Shown here in pieces: positions 21,480-33,293 of a DNA stretch of 64,000 nucleotides (positions are counted from its first letter, which is position 1; each line of letters starts with the position of its first letter). Both the position numbers and the translations under genes were made by a program. The DNA is taken from the NCBI GenBank assembly GCA_047967505.1, contig CM106541.1. One strand, written 5' to 3'. Below the pieces are notes generated by a model. It was given only the letters and a program-made list of their open reading frames with translations. It was not told the origin of the DNA and made no database searches. This stretch comes from Dipteris shenzhenensis. Lineage: Eukaryota; Polypodiophyta; Polypodiopsida; Gleicheniales.

Positions 21480-21855
21480 TGTAGAATCCCGTAGGATAGA
21501 ATAGATGCATCTTGCAAGAGGTGTGAGAGCACAATGAAAGCAATATGTTGTTCTTTATTATAGATTGTGAGAGAGATGACTCTCTCTTATAGAAAGGGGG
21601 AGAAGGTAATACCTTCCCTACATAAGTGGCAATCAGCCCCTACATCAATGGGAATCAGTCCCTACATCAATGGGACTGGCCTAAATCAAAGGAACCTCCC
21701 ATGTGGGGGCCTTTGGCTTACATCATCACTTAGGTCACACAATAGACACATCATAGCACTTGATGTGCCTTTACAACACACACAAACACACATGTGACTC
21801 CCCTATATGCGTACATGCACCATAGAGCAAGCCCTTGATCATACTTATCCCAACA
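21480..21855 (-). repeat. 3' LTR of the short LTR element
   Basis: Plus-strand ends TGTAGAATCCC and ATCCCAACA. Closely similar to 23,334-23,710 throughout (for example ctctcttatagaaaggggga and ctcccatgtgggggcctttg). Confidence 0.9.
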
Positions 21856-22298
21856 TACCCCCCTCAAGGGGTTGCCTCTTGCAGTGTCAAGGATACATCT
21901 AGTCTCATAGTTTCTCATGCCATCTCATGGTGGTCAAGGATAAATCTATGGCTAGGATCTCATGCTAGCAAGGGTTCCCAAGGGTGTGAGGTTCGCAGAA
22001 ATGGGATAGACAAAACACATATCACATGGTCTACATCATATGGTGACTAGAGGTGATTTACAAAAGACATAACATATGATATTCTTTTTGGAGTACTACT
22101 CCAGGCAAAGAACCTCAAAATTTGACCAAGTGATGATAAACAAAAAAGTGCTTAAAAAGCATAGTCTTCATATTCTTCATTTGCTAATGGAGGTCTTTCT
22201 TCAGCCAGATTTGCTTTATTATTGAAGTAGTCCTTCTTCACAAGAAATGCTTGATTCTCTTTGTTGTTCTTCATGGAATAACACATTCCCTTTTCCAA

Positions 22299-22553
22299 TT
22301 ATAGGCAAAGGAATAAGATATATTTGAAGCACTTCCCTCCATCAATATGGTGAATGTATGAGCCACTTAATCCCAAAGCTATGATAGCAAAGGCCTTCTT
22401 GTCTTTGATCAACCAATTAGTTTTTTCTTTTGTAGACTTCTTTCCATTCACAACATTCCATATCTTCTTTTTCATAAGCATAAACTTGGCTTTTGTTTGC
22501 CAAGTATGGAAACTAGTTCCATCCAACTTCTCTTGTTGCTTGGGTTTAGTCAT
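22299..22553 (-). pseudogene. Copia-type gag N-terminal fragment
   Basis: An 84-codon minus-strand frame reads KLDGTSFHTWQTKAKFML, then WNVVNGKK and DKKAFAIIALGLSGSYIHHI. This is the N-terminal gag pattern of Ty1/copia elements (KLDGxNFxxW...LW...NG...KALAxIxLSL). Nothing of protease, integrase or RT follows, so it is a relic from an autonomous ancestor. The frame opens on ATG at 22,553. Confidence 0.7.
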
Positions 22554-23320
22554 GTTTATAGTTCAAGTACTCATAAAAGAGAATGACATAGTCATCATTC
22601 TAAATCATTCTAAATGCAAAGTATAAGGACACTTATGAGCTCCATGACTGAGTTCTACTACTCAAGTACAATCAAAGCAATGAAAGTTTATAGTAAATAA
22701 TGAAAGCCCCAACCTTAAAGTGATTACTCAACACCTTTTGACCAAAATATGCAGAATTCTGTCAACAGAGAACAGAGTAGATTGGAGGGTGCAATTCTCA
22801 TAGCTCATAGCTCTTTTCAAGGGGATTTTTATGCAGGAAGAAAGGCCTTATAGTAGAGAAGGGCTACCAGCAAGAAAGGGTGAAATGTTGTGCTAGGTCG
22901 CCCTATAGATGCTTGAGAAAACCGACTAGTTTTTTGTCTGTTGTGCCTCTAGCTTGACCAAATGAGCTTAGATTTCAACAGCAGCTTGCCTTTAGTGTCA
23001 TGCAGCTTGGGCTCAGAGGAATTTGCAAAATGATAAGCACAAGGGCAGCATTGCATGAAAGTTAGTCGAGGAGTTTGAGTGTTGGCGTTGCGCATACAGT
23101 CAAAATTTCCTTAAATTCTTACAGCTGGAAGTTTGCCCATAGGTGAGGAGTCTGTAGCTCAAAGGGTTTGAGCAATGGTCATTTGTAGGCAGAGAACAGA
23201 GCTCTCAAAGATTTGGGGAAGAAGGAGGAAAATGGACAAGATGAAGAAGCTTTGAGAAACTAGTAGTTTATGATAGAGAAAGCATCTAATGCTAGGCTGG
23301 GCTAGATCTAGAACCTAAGG

Positions 23321-23331
23321 CTCTGATACCA
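23321..23331 (-). promoter_or_regulatory. Primer-binding site of the short LTR element
   Basis: Minus-strand TGGTATCAGAG, two bases from the 5' LTR end; the same tRNA-Met type as in both larger copia elements. Confidence 0.8.
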
Positions 23332-23333
23332 AG

Positions 23334-23710
23334 TCTAGAATCCCATAGGATAGAATACATGCATCTTGCAAGAGGTGTGAGAGCACAATGAAAGAAAGAT
23401 GGTAGTTCTCTATTATAGATTGTGAGAGAGATGACTCTCTCTTATAGAAAGGGGGAGAAAGTAATACCTTCCCTACATAAGTGGAAATCAGCCCCTACAT
23501 CAGTGGGAATCAGTCCCTACACCAGTGGGACTGGCCTAAATCAAAGGAACCTCCCATGTGGGGGCCTTTGGCTTACATCATCACTTAGGTCACACACTAG
23601 ACACATCATAGCACTTGATGTGCCTTTACAACACACACAAACACACATGTGACTCCCCTAGATGCATACATGCACCATAGAGCAAGCCCTTAATCATACT
23701 TATCCCAACA
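23334..23710 (-). repeat. 5' LTR of the short LTR element
   Basis: 377-bp partner of 21,480-21,855. The terminal TG has mutated to TC at 23,334-23,335. The LTRs differ at roughly a dozen or more sites by eye, so the insertion is not recent. Confidence 0.9.
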
Positions 23711-23715
23711 CCTGC

Positions 23716-23936
23716 GTGGCTAGAGAAGGAGGGGAGAGAAAGGAGGGAGGAGGAGCTGGAAGGAGGAGGAGGAGGGGAGAGGGAGGAGGGAGGAGGAGGA
23801 GCAAGATGGAGGAGGGGAGAGGAGGAGGGAGGGGGAGGGAGAGGGAGAGGGAGAGGGAGGAGGAGGAGGGAGGGAGGGAGGGAGGGAGGGAGAGAGAGGG
23901 AGGGAGGGAGAGAGAGAGAGAGGGAGGGAGGGAGAT
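23716..23936 (+). repeat. GA-rich low-complexity tract, right part
   Basis: Runs of gagggagg and gggagagagagag units. Long frames through it encode only Arg/Glu/Gly or Pro/Ser/Leu repeats and are not genes. Confidence 0.85.
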
Positions 23937-24138
23937 TCAAAATTTGAAATTCAAATTTCAAAAAGTGGCCCCCTCCCCTCATTGATCAGGGGAGAGGTGG
24001 GATCAAATGTGGGCTTAACCCACCTAGGTTGGGCTGGTTAGGCCTCTTTGGGACCCTCCAAGCCCCTTGCATTGGCCCACTAAGCATTCCCTAATCCATT
24101 CCTTATGAGGTCTTTTTGAGACCCCAATTCTCCCCTAA

Positions 24139-26365
24139 TGCAAAACTTATTGAATTTCTCCATTTGCTCTTCATTTATATTTCTTTCAATCCCTTTTCCT
24201 TGGGGAACCTTGCCAACAATGCGATTATCATCCTTGTTATGAAAAACTTGTGGCATATCGAGATCCATGGATGCAAGAAACTTCATGATATATACTAATG
24301 ATTGGCCATGCCTCTGTCATGCTTGATTTCGGTCTCACTCTATGCCTTACAAATCCCTTCAAATTTTTAATAAACCATTCGAGGAAAAAAATCCACCAAC
24401 TATAAACGGTACCTACAATGGCCACCTCGTCAACTATGTACACAAGCAAGTTCACTTGCATTTTCATAATGCTCGAGGGAAAGTTCTTTTCAAACAAGCA
24501 CACGGCTTCCATGGAGTCCACCCTAGCTTTCTCGATGCTCTATATGGAGATCTCTTTTCGAGATATCCACCTATTTCACATGCCCATGTAATATTCATAA
24601 TCTTTCTACAGATTATTCAAGTTAAATTGAAGAAAATGTAATCAATGTGAGTTGATAGTAATCATACCTCACAATACCACTGATCTTGAATATAGCATTT
24701 CTAACATCTTCTTGTAAGCACCCTTTTCCTATAATTGGGAGGATGAACTATCCAAGCAACAAAGAAGTCATGTCAATAATATAGCATAATCATAATTATG
24801 CCAATATAACACATCACGATTATCGGTACACTAGCCCTACAGCTTAGAATACCTATAAGACCTTGTGCCATCAGGGGACTTGAGCCCACTAAAATTATTG
24901 TTTTTTGAAAATGCTCCTTTCAAACAACACATATACCCTGTCAGTGTTTGAAAAGAGGCAATGTCTGCCTTGACCAATGCCTCCTCTCTCTTGGAGAGAA
25001 TCCATGGTACTTTTAGAAGGACAACTTTATGACCACACACTTGGGACCACAAATGAGGCATCCTATCCATAGCTTGAAATCTTCTCACACTCCTCTCAAG
25101 TCTTTGTCACCAACCAAGTGTGCCCAAATAGTAGCCCCCACATTCTTGAAGATATGCATGTGATCCAAGAGATGATTGATTTGTAACTGACCTAAATAAG
25201 GAATCTTGTGAAAGATGGATAGCCTCTTCATACTAGGAGGAGGCTCCTCTCCATTCTCCCTCAAAGCCTAAATCCAGTTACTTGCCTTCAAAGATGGTGG
25301 TGGTGGATCAAGCTGGCCTTCACGTGCAAGATGGTCCAGCAGAAGGTATCAAAGCATGACCGTCATAAACCATTTTCCTCATATGTTTGGAGTGTCATCA
25401 TGCAAGCACACTCAAACCCTTCCCACAAATAGGACAAGCATGGTACCCACTTATTGCAAGTCCTGCATGCATGCATGAATGTGTTAGTATAAGACATGTG
25501 ATAGAAAGAGAGTCATTAAAATATCATTATACATGCAAAGACACAACCGAATACCTGCACACTCTCCATATCTTGGGTAGACATGCATGGTCCACATGAA
25601 GATTTCCCTGACCAAAATGTCATTGGTATATCTAGGAGCTCTGAAAATTAGCAAAGACCCGTATGCCTCTCATAAGATCTATAACTCCTTTATCAAAGGT
25701 GCCATGTAAATGTCCATATTTTTGGCCTTGTACTTCCCTAGCACAAGTAGTGCAAGCATGAGGTGTCTGTTATTTATTGCTCGCCATGGTGGGATATTGT
25801 AATTTACCAAGACTATAGGCCATGTCGACCAAGATGTCAAGCGTAACCCGAAAGGGCTCACGCCGTCCATGGCGAGCCCAAGATGTAAGTTGTGTGGCTC
25901 CCTTGCAAAGTTTGGCCACTAATTGTCTATGTGCCTCCAAGTAACACAATCTATAGGAATCCTCAATGTGTCATCAATGAACCGATGTGTAGCATACCAA
26001 GTCATGAACTCTGCAATGGATTTGCATCAAAAAATGTGATGTATTCTAGCAATGATGGGAAAGTGTCTCAAGACCTTTACTAGGATCTCCTCACCCTACA
26101 CTTGTCATCTCTATATGCTTGTTCCCCACACTTCAGACAACTAACAAAATCTCCATGCTCACAAGAAAAGAAAATACAATCATTACAATAGCATGGATGG
26201 TATCATAATCCATACCCACCATTATCACCATCTTCTTCACTTCATCTCTTGATGTGGGCATGGTATTTGGTGCAAGAGACATCTACTAGAGCAACCTATT
26301 GAATTCAAACATACATATGCTTCTAATAATGAGAAACTATGATGATTCTCAAAACAATCAAGATC
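24139..26365 (-). pseudogene. CACTA TNP2-like transposase, decayed (copy D)
   Basis: Minus-strand homologue of the intact gene at 59,769-63,834, lacking the first two and last two exons. Recognisable pieces: a Transposase_21 exon (about 25,560-26,290) with LTSWSTWPIVLVNYNIPPW, LVLGKYKAKNMDIYMAPLI and MDGVSPFG; the next exon (about 24,850-25,460) with FQTLTGYMCCLKGAFSKNNN; and a DUF4218 exon (24,139-24,570) with MEAVCLFEKNFPSSIMKMQV and GFVRHRVRP. Frameshifts and stops are numerous. Its right edge abuts the plus-strand H3-bearing family near 26,365. Confidence 0.8.
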
Positions 26366-27549
26366 CAATGGTCAAATTATATGGCATGAGAGAAGATGGT
26401 AAGAGGAAATCCATTATAGCATTACACTTTACTTAGTTCATTTCCTAGATCATGTTTATCCTAACAATTTCTCTCTTTTGTTGTACAGATTGCAATGGAA
26501 AGCTCATATTTGTCATCAAAATGGATGAAGCTCAATTGGTGAAAGAACACAAGTTAGAGAGAGTGAGCATCTGCATTATGAATAAAGCCTTAGCCTTGGT
26601 TCAAGGGAATTAAGAAGTAGAGCAAGATTTATCAATGCAATCAGAGAAAGATATATGGTGGCTTACAACATTTGAGACTATGAAAGAGTGCCATGAGACA
26701 TTGAAGTGGGTTCTAGATAGAACAGGAATCCCATCGACGGATCCGAAGATAAGAGGAAGGGCAAACATTGACAGTTAATGGCCATGGAACATTTCGAGTT
26801 GAATGGCATCTTGTTGGTGATTTGAAGACCCTCAAGTGCTTGCATGGTTGTGATATAGGGGCAAATGCAATGAACACATGCCTTTATTGCATGTGTTCAC
26901 AACATAAGCAAAAGGCTGGCTTACAATGGGAGAATGGCATTCTATCTTGCAGCCAAATGCAAGCTCGCAATCGTGACAAGAAGGATCCAAAGTGGGATCG
27001 CATCTTGCCCATCCCACTTCAGATAGGACACATATGTACTTTACATGCAAAGCTGCACATACTTGTTGATAAGTTGTTGTATTTGCATCTTGTTTATGCT
27101 TGGAATTTAATTCCGCAAGAAGTATCCACACGGTGCATTGCAAAAGCTGAGAAGTTGCTGTCAGAGATGGGATTCTATGGAGGAAATGTCAAACTTAAGG
27201 AGGACAAGAAAATATCTGGGGTAGCACAGAATCTTCCTACAAAAGTGTCCATGGGTGGAGGGAAGGTAAGGAGATTCCTATCAAACCACAATCTCGACAA
27301 AGACAAACATACATTGTCTCAAAGCAGTTTGGGTTGGGAATATTGGAAAGCATTGTGTGAATGCATGACCAATAAGACTTCTTATCCTCAAGTAGCAACT
27401 TTGAGAGCTAAAGTATGGATAAAGGTGGATGCATTGATAAAATTGCTTTGCCAAGTTCAAATCGATGAGATGTATTATCAAAGGCTCAGGATGGCTATGA
27501 AAGAGTTTATGCAATTAATGGTGAAATCATGGGGGGGAATTGCACATTA
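26366..27549 (+). pseudogene. Unclassified transposon-associated protein, plus copy, part 1
   Basis: Same family as 18,781-20,315 (-). A short exon (VKLYGMREDG) ends at a gtaaga donor near 26,394; the next exon opens at 26,489 after ttgtacag. It encodes FVIKMDEAQLVKEHKLERVS, WWLTTFETMKECHETLKWVL, GHGTFRVEWHLVGDLKTLKC, a Cys-rich block (LHGCDIGANAMNTCLYC), PILPIPLQIGHICTLHAKLH, GFYGGNVKLKEDKKISGVAQ, VSMGGGKVRRFLSNHNLDKD and GWEYWKALCECM. From 26,768 the frame is open to the point where the copia element was inserted. The CxGC and CLYC pairs and the LHAKLHILxDKLLYLHL helix are conserved between the copies. Function unknown; a transposase-like role is an inference from its repetitive nature. Confidence 0.65.
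27545..27549 (+). repeat. Target-site duplication CATTA, left
   Basis: CATTA directly before the 5' LTR; repeated at 33,289-33,293 directly after the 3' LTR. Confidence 0.95.
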
Positions 27550-27901
27550 TGTTGAGATATCGAGCTCCACTCGTGATATGCCAAGGTGACCGTTGTGCAT
27601 TTATGTCACCAACTTGTTAGCTACAGATGCAGTTGGTACACCGCCCATGAATAATAGCTAGATGACAGCTATCCTTATGTACTCTAGTTCGTGGCTCAAT
27701 TAGTATGCCACCTTAGTTAGCTGAGTTTGGTTTGAGACCCACATATAGGGTTCTTCTATTTCTTTGTACAAGAGTTCTTTTGGCTTTCACAACTAAGAAG
27801 AGTAAAACTGTTTTCAGCCTCTACCTTTGTGTGTATTCCCCCATTGTGTAAGTGAGAAAGCTGCAAGTGAGACTCCTTCCTTCTCTCCCACTATCTTCAC
27901 A
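27550..27901 (+). repeat. 5' LTR of the copia element
   Basis: 352 bp, TGTTGAGATATCGAGC to ATCTTCACA, directly followed by the primer-binding site. Confidence 0.95.
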
Positions 27902-27914
27902 TGGTATCAGATCC
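27902..27914 (+). promoter_or_regulatory. Primer-binding site
   Basis: TGGTATCAGATCC directly after the 5' LTR; initiator tRNA-Met type. Confidence 0.85.
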
Positions 27915-28422
27915 TGGTTCATGGTAAGGAGCTCAAGAAAGCAAACCAAGTTCAGGGTGTCCTAGTAAGAGGACCAGTGTTGCTTTACTTTTTCGAGTTT
28001 GGGAGCAAATCTCTATAGGTAGCACAACCGAAAAGTGCAAGAGTGCATTGTCTCAGATTTGATGCCCTTCGTGGTGTGGCAAGAGGGCAATATATGAGGT
28101 GACTTTATTTTTTTGATTCGAGGCCATTTCGGGGCCCGTTTTTGAGGCGGAAGTTCTCCGCAAGCACTGAGAAAAAGTCCTTGTTTTTGCTGTGTGACCA
28201 CTGTTCTGCAGGTCGGTGAAAAGTTGGCACAGAAATTGCATCGTATGCCTGTGCACAGAGATACTGGGAGTTACAGAATCATCCTTATTGCCTGTTGATG
28301 CAAAAGTGTCACTAGGAAGTGATTGTGTGGTCAAATACCACTTTCGTCAGTTTTGTAGATTTGCCCTTGTGACGCAGAAGCTATGTTTTTTGTAGTGACA
28401 GAATATCTTGCAATGTTCTATA

Positions 28423-31400
28423 ATGGCATCCGATTCTCTTTCATAGATTGTCACTGAAAAGCTTAATAAGAACAACTTCCAAGCATGGAAGTTTAAAATG
28501 ACAAATTTCCTTATGGGAAAAGGCTATTGGGAGTTCATTACAGGAAATGAAGAAGAACTAGTTCTTCCTAATGTTCCCAATCAACAGGAAATGCAGGCAT
28601 TTAAAGGATGGCATGAGAGAGCCATAAAAGTTATGTACTAGCTATCTATCAGTATTTCAGATTCTATGATTGTGCATATTCAGGATGCAAGTACGCCAAA
28701 GGAGGCATGGGATACTTTGGCAAAAATGTACAGCACAAATATGCTAGGAAAACGTAGATCAAGCAGGAGTTGCACAATGTGCAGAGAGAAAATATGAGCA
28801 TCAATGACTACCACATGAAGGTGAAGAAAATTTCAGATGCACTTGCTTCCATTGGGTCGCCAGTGGAAGATGATGATTTGTTTTCTGTAGCTCGAATGTC
28901 TAGGAAAGGATTATGCACAGTTCCGAACATCCATTGCCGTCCGTGAAAAATTTCCTAATTTTGAGGAGTTGTTTGCTCTTCTAATTTCTGAAGAGCAGAG
29001 AAATGGTGGTGCATCTTCTTCAGGAGGAACTTCAAAAGAAACTGTCTTCTACTCAAATGCTGGAAGAGGTAGAGGCAAAGGTAGAGGAGGCCAATTTGGA
29101 GGCCATGGTAGAAATCAGAATATGCAACAAACTCAAGAAAACCAGTCCTTTGGAGGAGGACATGGTAACTCTAGAGGCAGGGGGAGCCAAAGAGGTCGTG
29201 GTGGATGGCAGAGAGGCCGAATTACAAACAGCAATGTTGAATGCTACTACTATGGTAAAATGGGTCATATGGCTAAAGACTGCTACAAAAATCAGAATGA
29301 CATTATGAATGGAAAATTGCAGCAAGGTAATTATGCATCTTCTAGTAGACAGGGTGATGATAGAAATGAGCATCTATTTATGGTGCAGCACATGACCAAT
29401 TCTGTGACAAGTGCAGAAGAAAGAAATGATGTGTGGTATGTTGACTCAGGTTTGTCAAACCACATGTAACATCAGGAATTCAACTTGAATGCTGATAAGC
29501 TTCCATATCCATAATATTTCATCACTTTCCTCCCTAATGCCTATCCTCTTCATATGGGAACTCAAATGTAGGGTAATGATCAACACTGTAAGCAATAGAT
29601 AATATTTTGTATAGGAGAAACTTGAGTCAACAAAATAAGCAATAGGTGCCCTTCCATGTAAGGAACACTAAAGGTAGACAAAATGCAAATATGGGTAGCT
29701 AGGCTTCTAGAAATTTCACATATAAATTGAAATTATTGTGGAATTCTTAGACGTTTGTAAATTGGTAAAATTCCTTTGTCTATGTAGGATGGGAAAAAGA
29801 AATAACTTTCTGATGTATTTCATGTCCCGAATATCACCAAGAACCTGGTTTCTGTTGGTCAAATGGTTGAGCAGGGCTTGCAGGTCAGATTTAATCCTCA
29901 TGGATGCTTTGTTGAGGATATGAAAAATAATGGTCGCTTGATAGCAAAAGGAAAGAAGAAGGGCAGGATGTTTACCTTGGATGCGGACATGCCTGAATTG
30001 AGTGCAACAATGTTTGCACATGGGACCGGTGTAGTTGTAGATATTGATATCTAGCATAAACGCATTGGTCATGTTAATGTACAGCGGCTTAAATCAATGT
30101 AGGCCCAAAACATTGTTGCACGATTGCCTAAATTCAAGGTTGTAGAAATGCATAAGGTATGTGAAGCCTGTCAATTTGGAAAACAGGCAAGGAAACCATT
30201 TCCTAGACATGTTCAAGAGACTAAGAAGCCATTAGAATTAATCCACTCTGATGTGTGGACTACTAAAGCTGCATCTATTGGAGGCTGTCATTATTTTGTC
30301 ACTTTTATTGATGACTACAGCAGAAAAGTTTGGGCGCATTTTATGAAAAAGAAAAGTGAAGTGTTTGGGCATGTCAAAGCTTTTAAAGCTATGGTTGAAA
30401 AAGAAACAGGCCTGCAAATAAAATGCCTAAGGTCAAATGGAGGGGGAGAGTACCTCTCAAATGAGTTTGCAAGGTTCCTGCAAGACCATGGCATAAAGTA
30501 GCAATATTCATGCAGTCATACCCCACAACAAAATGGACTTGCAGAAAGGAAAAACAGGCATATTGGAGAGGTATCTCGGGCCATGCTAAATGAAAAAGAC
30601 CTACCATATTATTATTGGGATGAAGCAGTTGCTACAACAGTTTACATAATGAATAGGACTCCCACTGCAGCAATACATGTCATGATGCAAGAGGAGATGT
30701 ATACTGGTAGAAAACCAAATATTTCTCATTTGAAAATTTTTGGTTGCATTGCCTATGTTCATGTGCCAGATGAGTTGAGGTCCAAGTTGGATCCAAAAGC
30801 TGAGAAGTGCATCTTTATTGGTTATTCTCTACAGCAGAAAGGGTATAGATGCTATAACCCTTCTACTCATAAGTTTACAGTGAGCAGAGATGTTGTTTTT
30901 GATGAGATGGGCAGCTGGTATAAACCACTAAATGTGATTGATGATGTAGATGCACAAAATGGTAGTGTTGCACAGAATTCACAACAGCAATCACAAAATA
31001 TTAGTGGACCTACAGTGTCCTCTAGTAGTGGTTCACATCCTTCATCATGGATAGGAAGATTGAGATCAGGAGAATCTCCTCAAAGCAATGCAGATAGTGG
31101 TATGCAGGTATCACAAAAAGGAAAAGAGAAGGTAGATCAGCCCATGTTTGATGTGAATGCAGGTCACTCTTATGTGGATGGTGAATCCAGTGGCTCAAAA
31201 CAGAGCATTGATGATGAGTTGGGTATTCCTTCTGTTGTTACACCTAGAGTAAGGAAGACTAGGGATGTTTTGAGAGCACCTGGAAGTGAGCCTATTTTGC
31301 GCAAGTATACCAGAGCTAGGTATCATGTGGATAGGCTGAAATATGATGGATTTATAGCCATTCACTATGCCTATATGGTCAAAGTGATACAGGAACTAGA

Positions 31401-32940
31401 ACCCACTTCTTTTGAGCAAGCCATGGGAAAAGAAAAATGGGAGAAAGCCATGGATGAAGAAATGGATGCCTTGGAAGCAAATGCTACATGAGAATTGGTG
31501 CCTTTGCCTAAAGACAAGAATGCAATTGGCTGTAAGTGGGTTTAAAAGGTGGAGCACAATGCAGATGGTTCTGTGAACAGATACAAGGCAAGATTAGTTG
31601 TAAAGGGGTATGCACAGACATATGGCATTGATTATGAAGAAACATTCAGTCCGGTTGCAAGGATGGCAACCGTAAGAGTAGTCATTGCTATGGCTGCATC
31701 AAAGGGATGGTCTTTACATCAGATGGATGTAAAGAATGCCTTCTTGCATGGTGATTTGCAAGAAGAGGTCTTTATGGAGCAACCACCAGGTTATTTCATG
31801 ACGTTCATCTTAAGTTTGTTTGTAGGTTGAAAAAAGCCTTGTATGGCTTGAAGCAAGCACCTAGAGCATGGTCTGACAAGATAGGGCAGTATCTATTCAC
31901 TATTGGCTTTCAGATTTCCAAGGCAGATTTCTCACTTTATGTGAGAAAAATAGAGAAAGGTATTATGCTACTTGTCATTTATGTTGATGATTTGATCATC
32001 ACAGGTGATAGTGATGAAGATATCCTTCATGTGAAAATGTTATTAAAGTAAAAGTTTGAGATGAAGGATTTAGGAGAGCTACATTATTTCTTGGGCATTG
32101 AGGTGATTAGATGACCAAGTGGGATACAGCTCTTGCAGAGGCAGTATGGATTGGACATGCTGTCCAAAGATGGGATGATAGGTTGTAAGCCTATTTCAGT
32201 TCCTTTGGAGCAGAATGTGAAGCTAAGCGTAGATGCAGTGAGCTTCTGGAAGACCCTACTATGTACAGACGCATAGTAGGAAGTTTGATTTAGATGACTA
32301 TTACCAGGCCATATTTGAGCTATGCTATTGGATTGGTAAGTCAGTTTATGTAGGCTCCAAGGAAACCGCATTTGGATGCGGCTAGACACATACTCAAGTA
32401 TGTGAAGTCCACATTGCAGTATGGACTATTTTATGAGGCTGGGGTTTAGATACAGTTGCATGGATACACTGATGCTGATTGGGCTGGTAATATTTCTGAT
32501 AGATGATCTACCAGTGGATATGTGTTATCTTTTGGGAGTGCTGCAGTCACTTGGAGCAGCAAGAAACAGCCTACAGTTGCCTTGTCGAGCACAGAGGCTG
32601 AGTACAAGGGTGCAGCAATGGCTGCATGTGAGGTAGCTTGGTTGCATAAGCTACTTTATGATATGCATCAGTCTACAGATGGGCTAGTTGTCATTTATTG
32701 TGACAACATGAGCAATATACACTTGGCAAATAACCCAGTCTATCATGCTAGAACAAAGCACATTGAGGTGCATTATCACTATGTGTGGGAGAAGGTTTTA
32801 CTAGGTCTTATTGATCTAGTTTATGTCAGCACAGAGGATAAGGTATTTGACATATTCACGAAGGCATTGGCCGCAGAGAAGCTGAGCAAGTTCAGAGACC
32901 TACTTGGTGTGCAAGAATTGGGATTGAGCTCAAGGGGGAG
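28423..32940 (+). pseudogene. Ty1/copia gag-pol polyprotein, multiply interrupted
   Basis: ATG at 28,423 (MASDSLS). Domains: gag with NFQAWKFKMTNFLMGKGYW; Gly/Arg-rich segment then zinc knuckle CYYYGKMGHMAKDC near 29,250 (Tyr at the second Cys position, so the knuckle is damaged); protease VWYVDSGLSNHM; GAG-pre-integrase; integrase (HSDVWTTKAASIGG, FIDDYSRKVW, LRSNGGGEY); RT ([20 protein letters not shown], then YVDDLIITGD); RNase H (ALSSTEAEYKGAAMAACEVA, ARTKHIEVHYHY), ending near 32,935. About 300 bp at 29,466-29,766 after the protease motif does not fit copia and may be an insertion. Most stops fit C-to-T changes (near 28,444, 28,638, 30,103, 30,498, 32,049, 32,349 and 32,447); one frameshift is near 31,795. 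Confidence 0.9.
32930..32940 (+). promoter_or_regulatory. Polypurine tract
   Basis: caagggggag directly before the 3' LTR. Confidence 0.85.
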
Positions 32941-33288
32941 TGTTGAGATATCGAGCTCCACTCGTGATATGCCAGGGTGACCGTTGTGCATTTATGTCAC
33001 CGACTTGTTAGCTGCAGATGCAGTTGGTACACCGCCCATGAATAATAGCTAGATGACAGCTATCCTTATGTACTCTAGTTCGTGGCTCAGTTAGTATGCC
33101 ACCTTAGCTGAGTTTGGTTTGAGACCCACGTATAGGGTTCTTCTATTTCTTTGTACAAGAGTTCTTTTGGCTTTCACAACTAAGAAGAGGAAAACTATTT
33201 TCAGCCTCCACATTTGTGTGTATTTCCCCATTGTGTATGTGAGAAATCTGCAAGTGAGACTCCTTTTTTCTCTCCCACTATCTTCACA
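32941..33288 (+). repeat. 3' LTR of the copia element
   Basis: 348 bp, near-identical partner of 27,550-27,901, followed by the CATTA target duplication at 33,289-33,293. Confidence 0.95.
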
Positions 33289-33293
33289 CATTA

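Larger units (their letters stand above)
21480..23710 (-). mobile_element. Short, largely non-coding LTR retrotransposon (copia-derived)
   Basis: Two direct repeats of about 376 bp (21,480-21,855 and 23,334-23,710) flank 1.48 kb. On the minus strand each LTR starts TGTTGGGATAAGTATG. A primer-binding site (TGGTATCAGAG, plus 23,321-23,331) lies inside the right LTR, and a polypurine tract (CCCTTGAGGGGGGTA on minus, plus 21,856-21,870) inside the left LTR. The interior retains only a gag fragment, so this is a non-autonomous or internally deleted copy. Flanks CCTAG and CCTGC match only in part as a target duplication. Confidence 0.85.
27550..33288 (+). mobile_element. Complete Ty1/copia retrotransposon, 5.74 kb, decayed coding region
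   Basis: It has two LTRs (27,550-27,901 and 32,941-33,288), a primer-binding site, a polypurine tract and a 5-bp CATTA target duplication. It is inserted in the unclassified family's coding region, whose sequence resumes at 33,294. The LTRs differ by about 14 substitutions and one 4-bp indel by eye (about 4%), so the insertion is of moderate age. Confidence 0.95.

Noticed and set aside
23626-23985. Long frames on both strands in the GA tract
   Set aside because: Low-complexity Arg/Glu/Gly or Pro/Ser/Leu products only.
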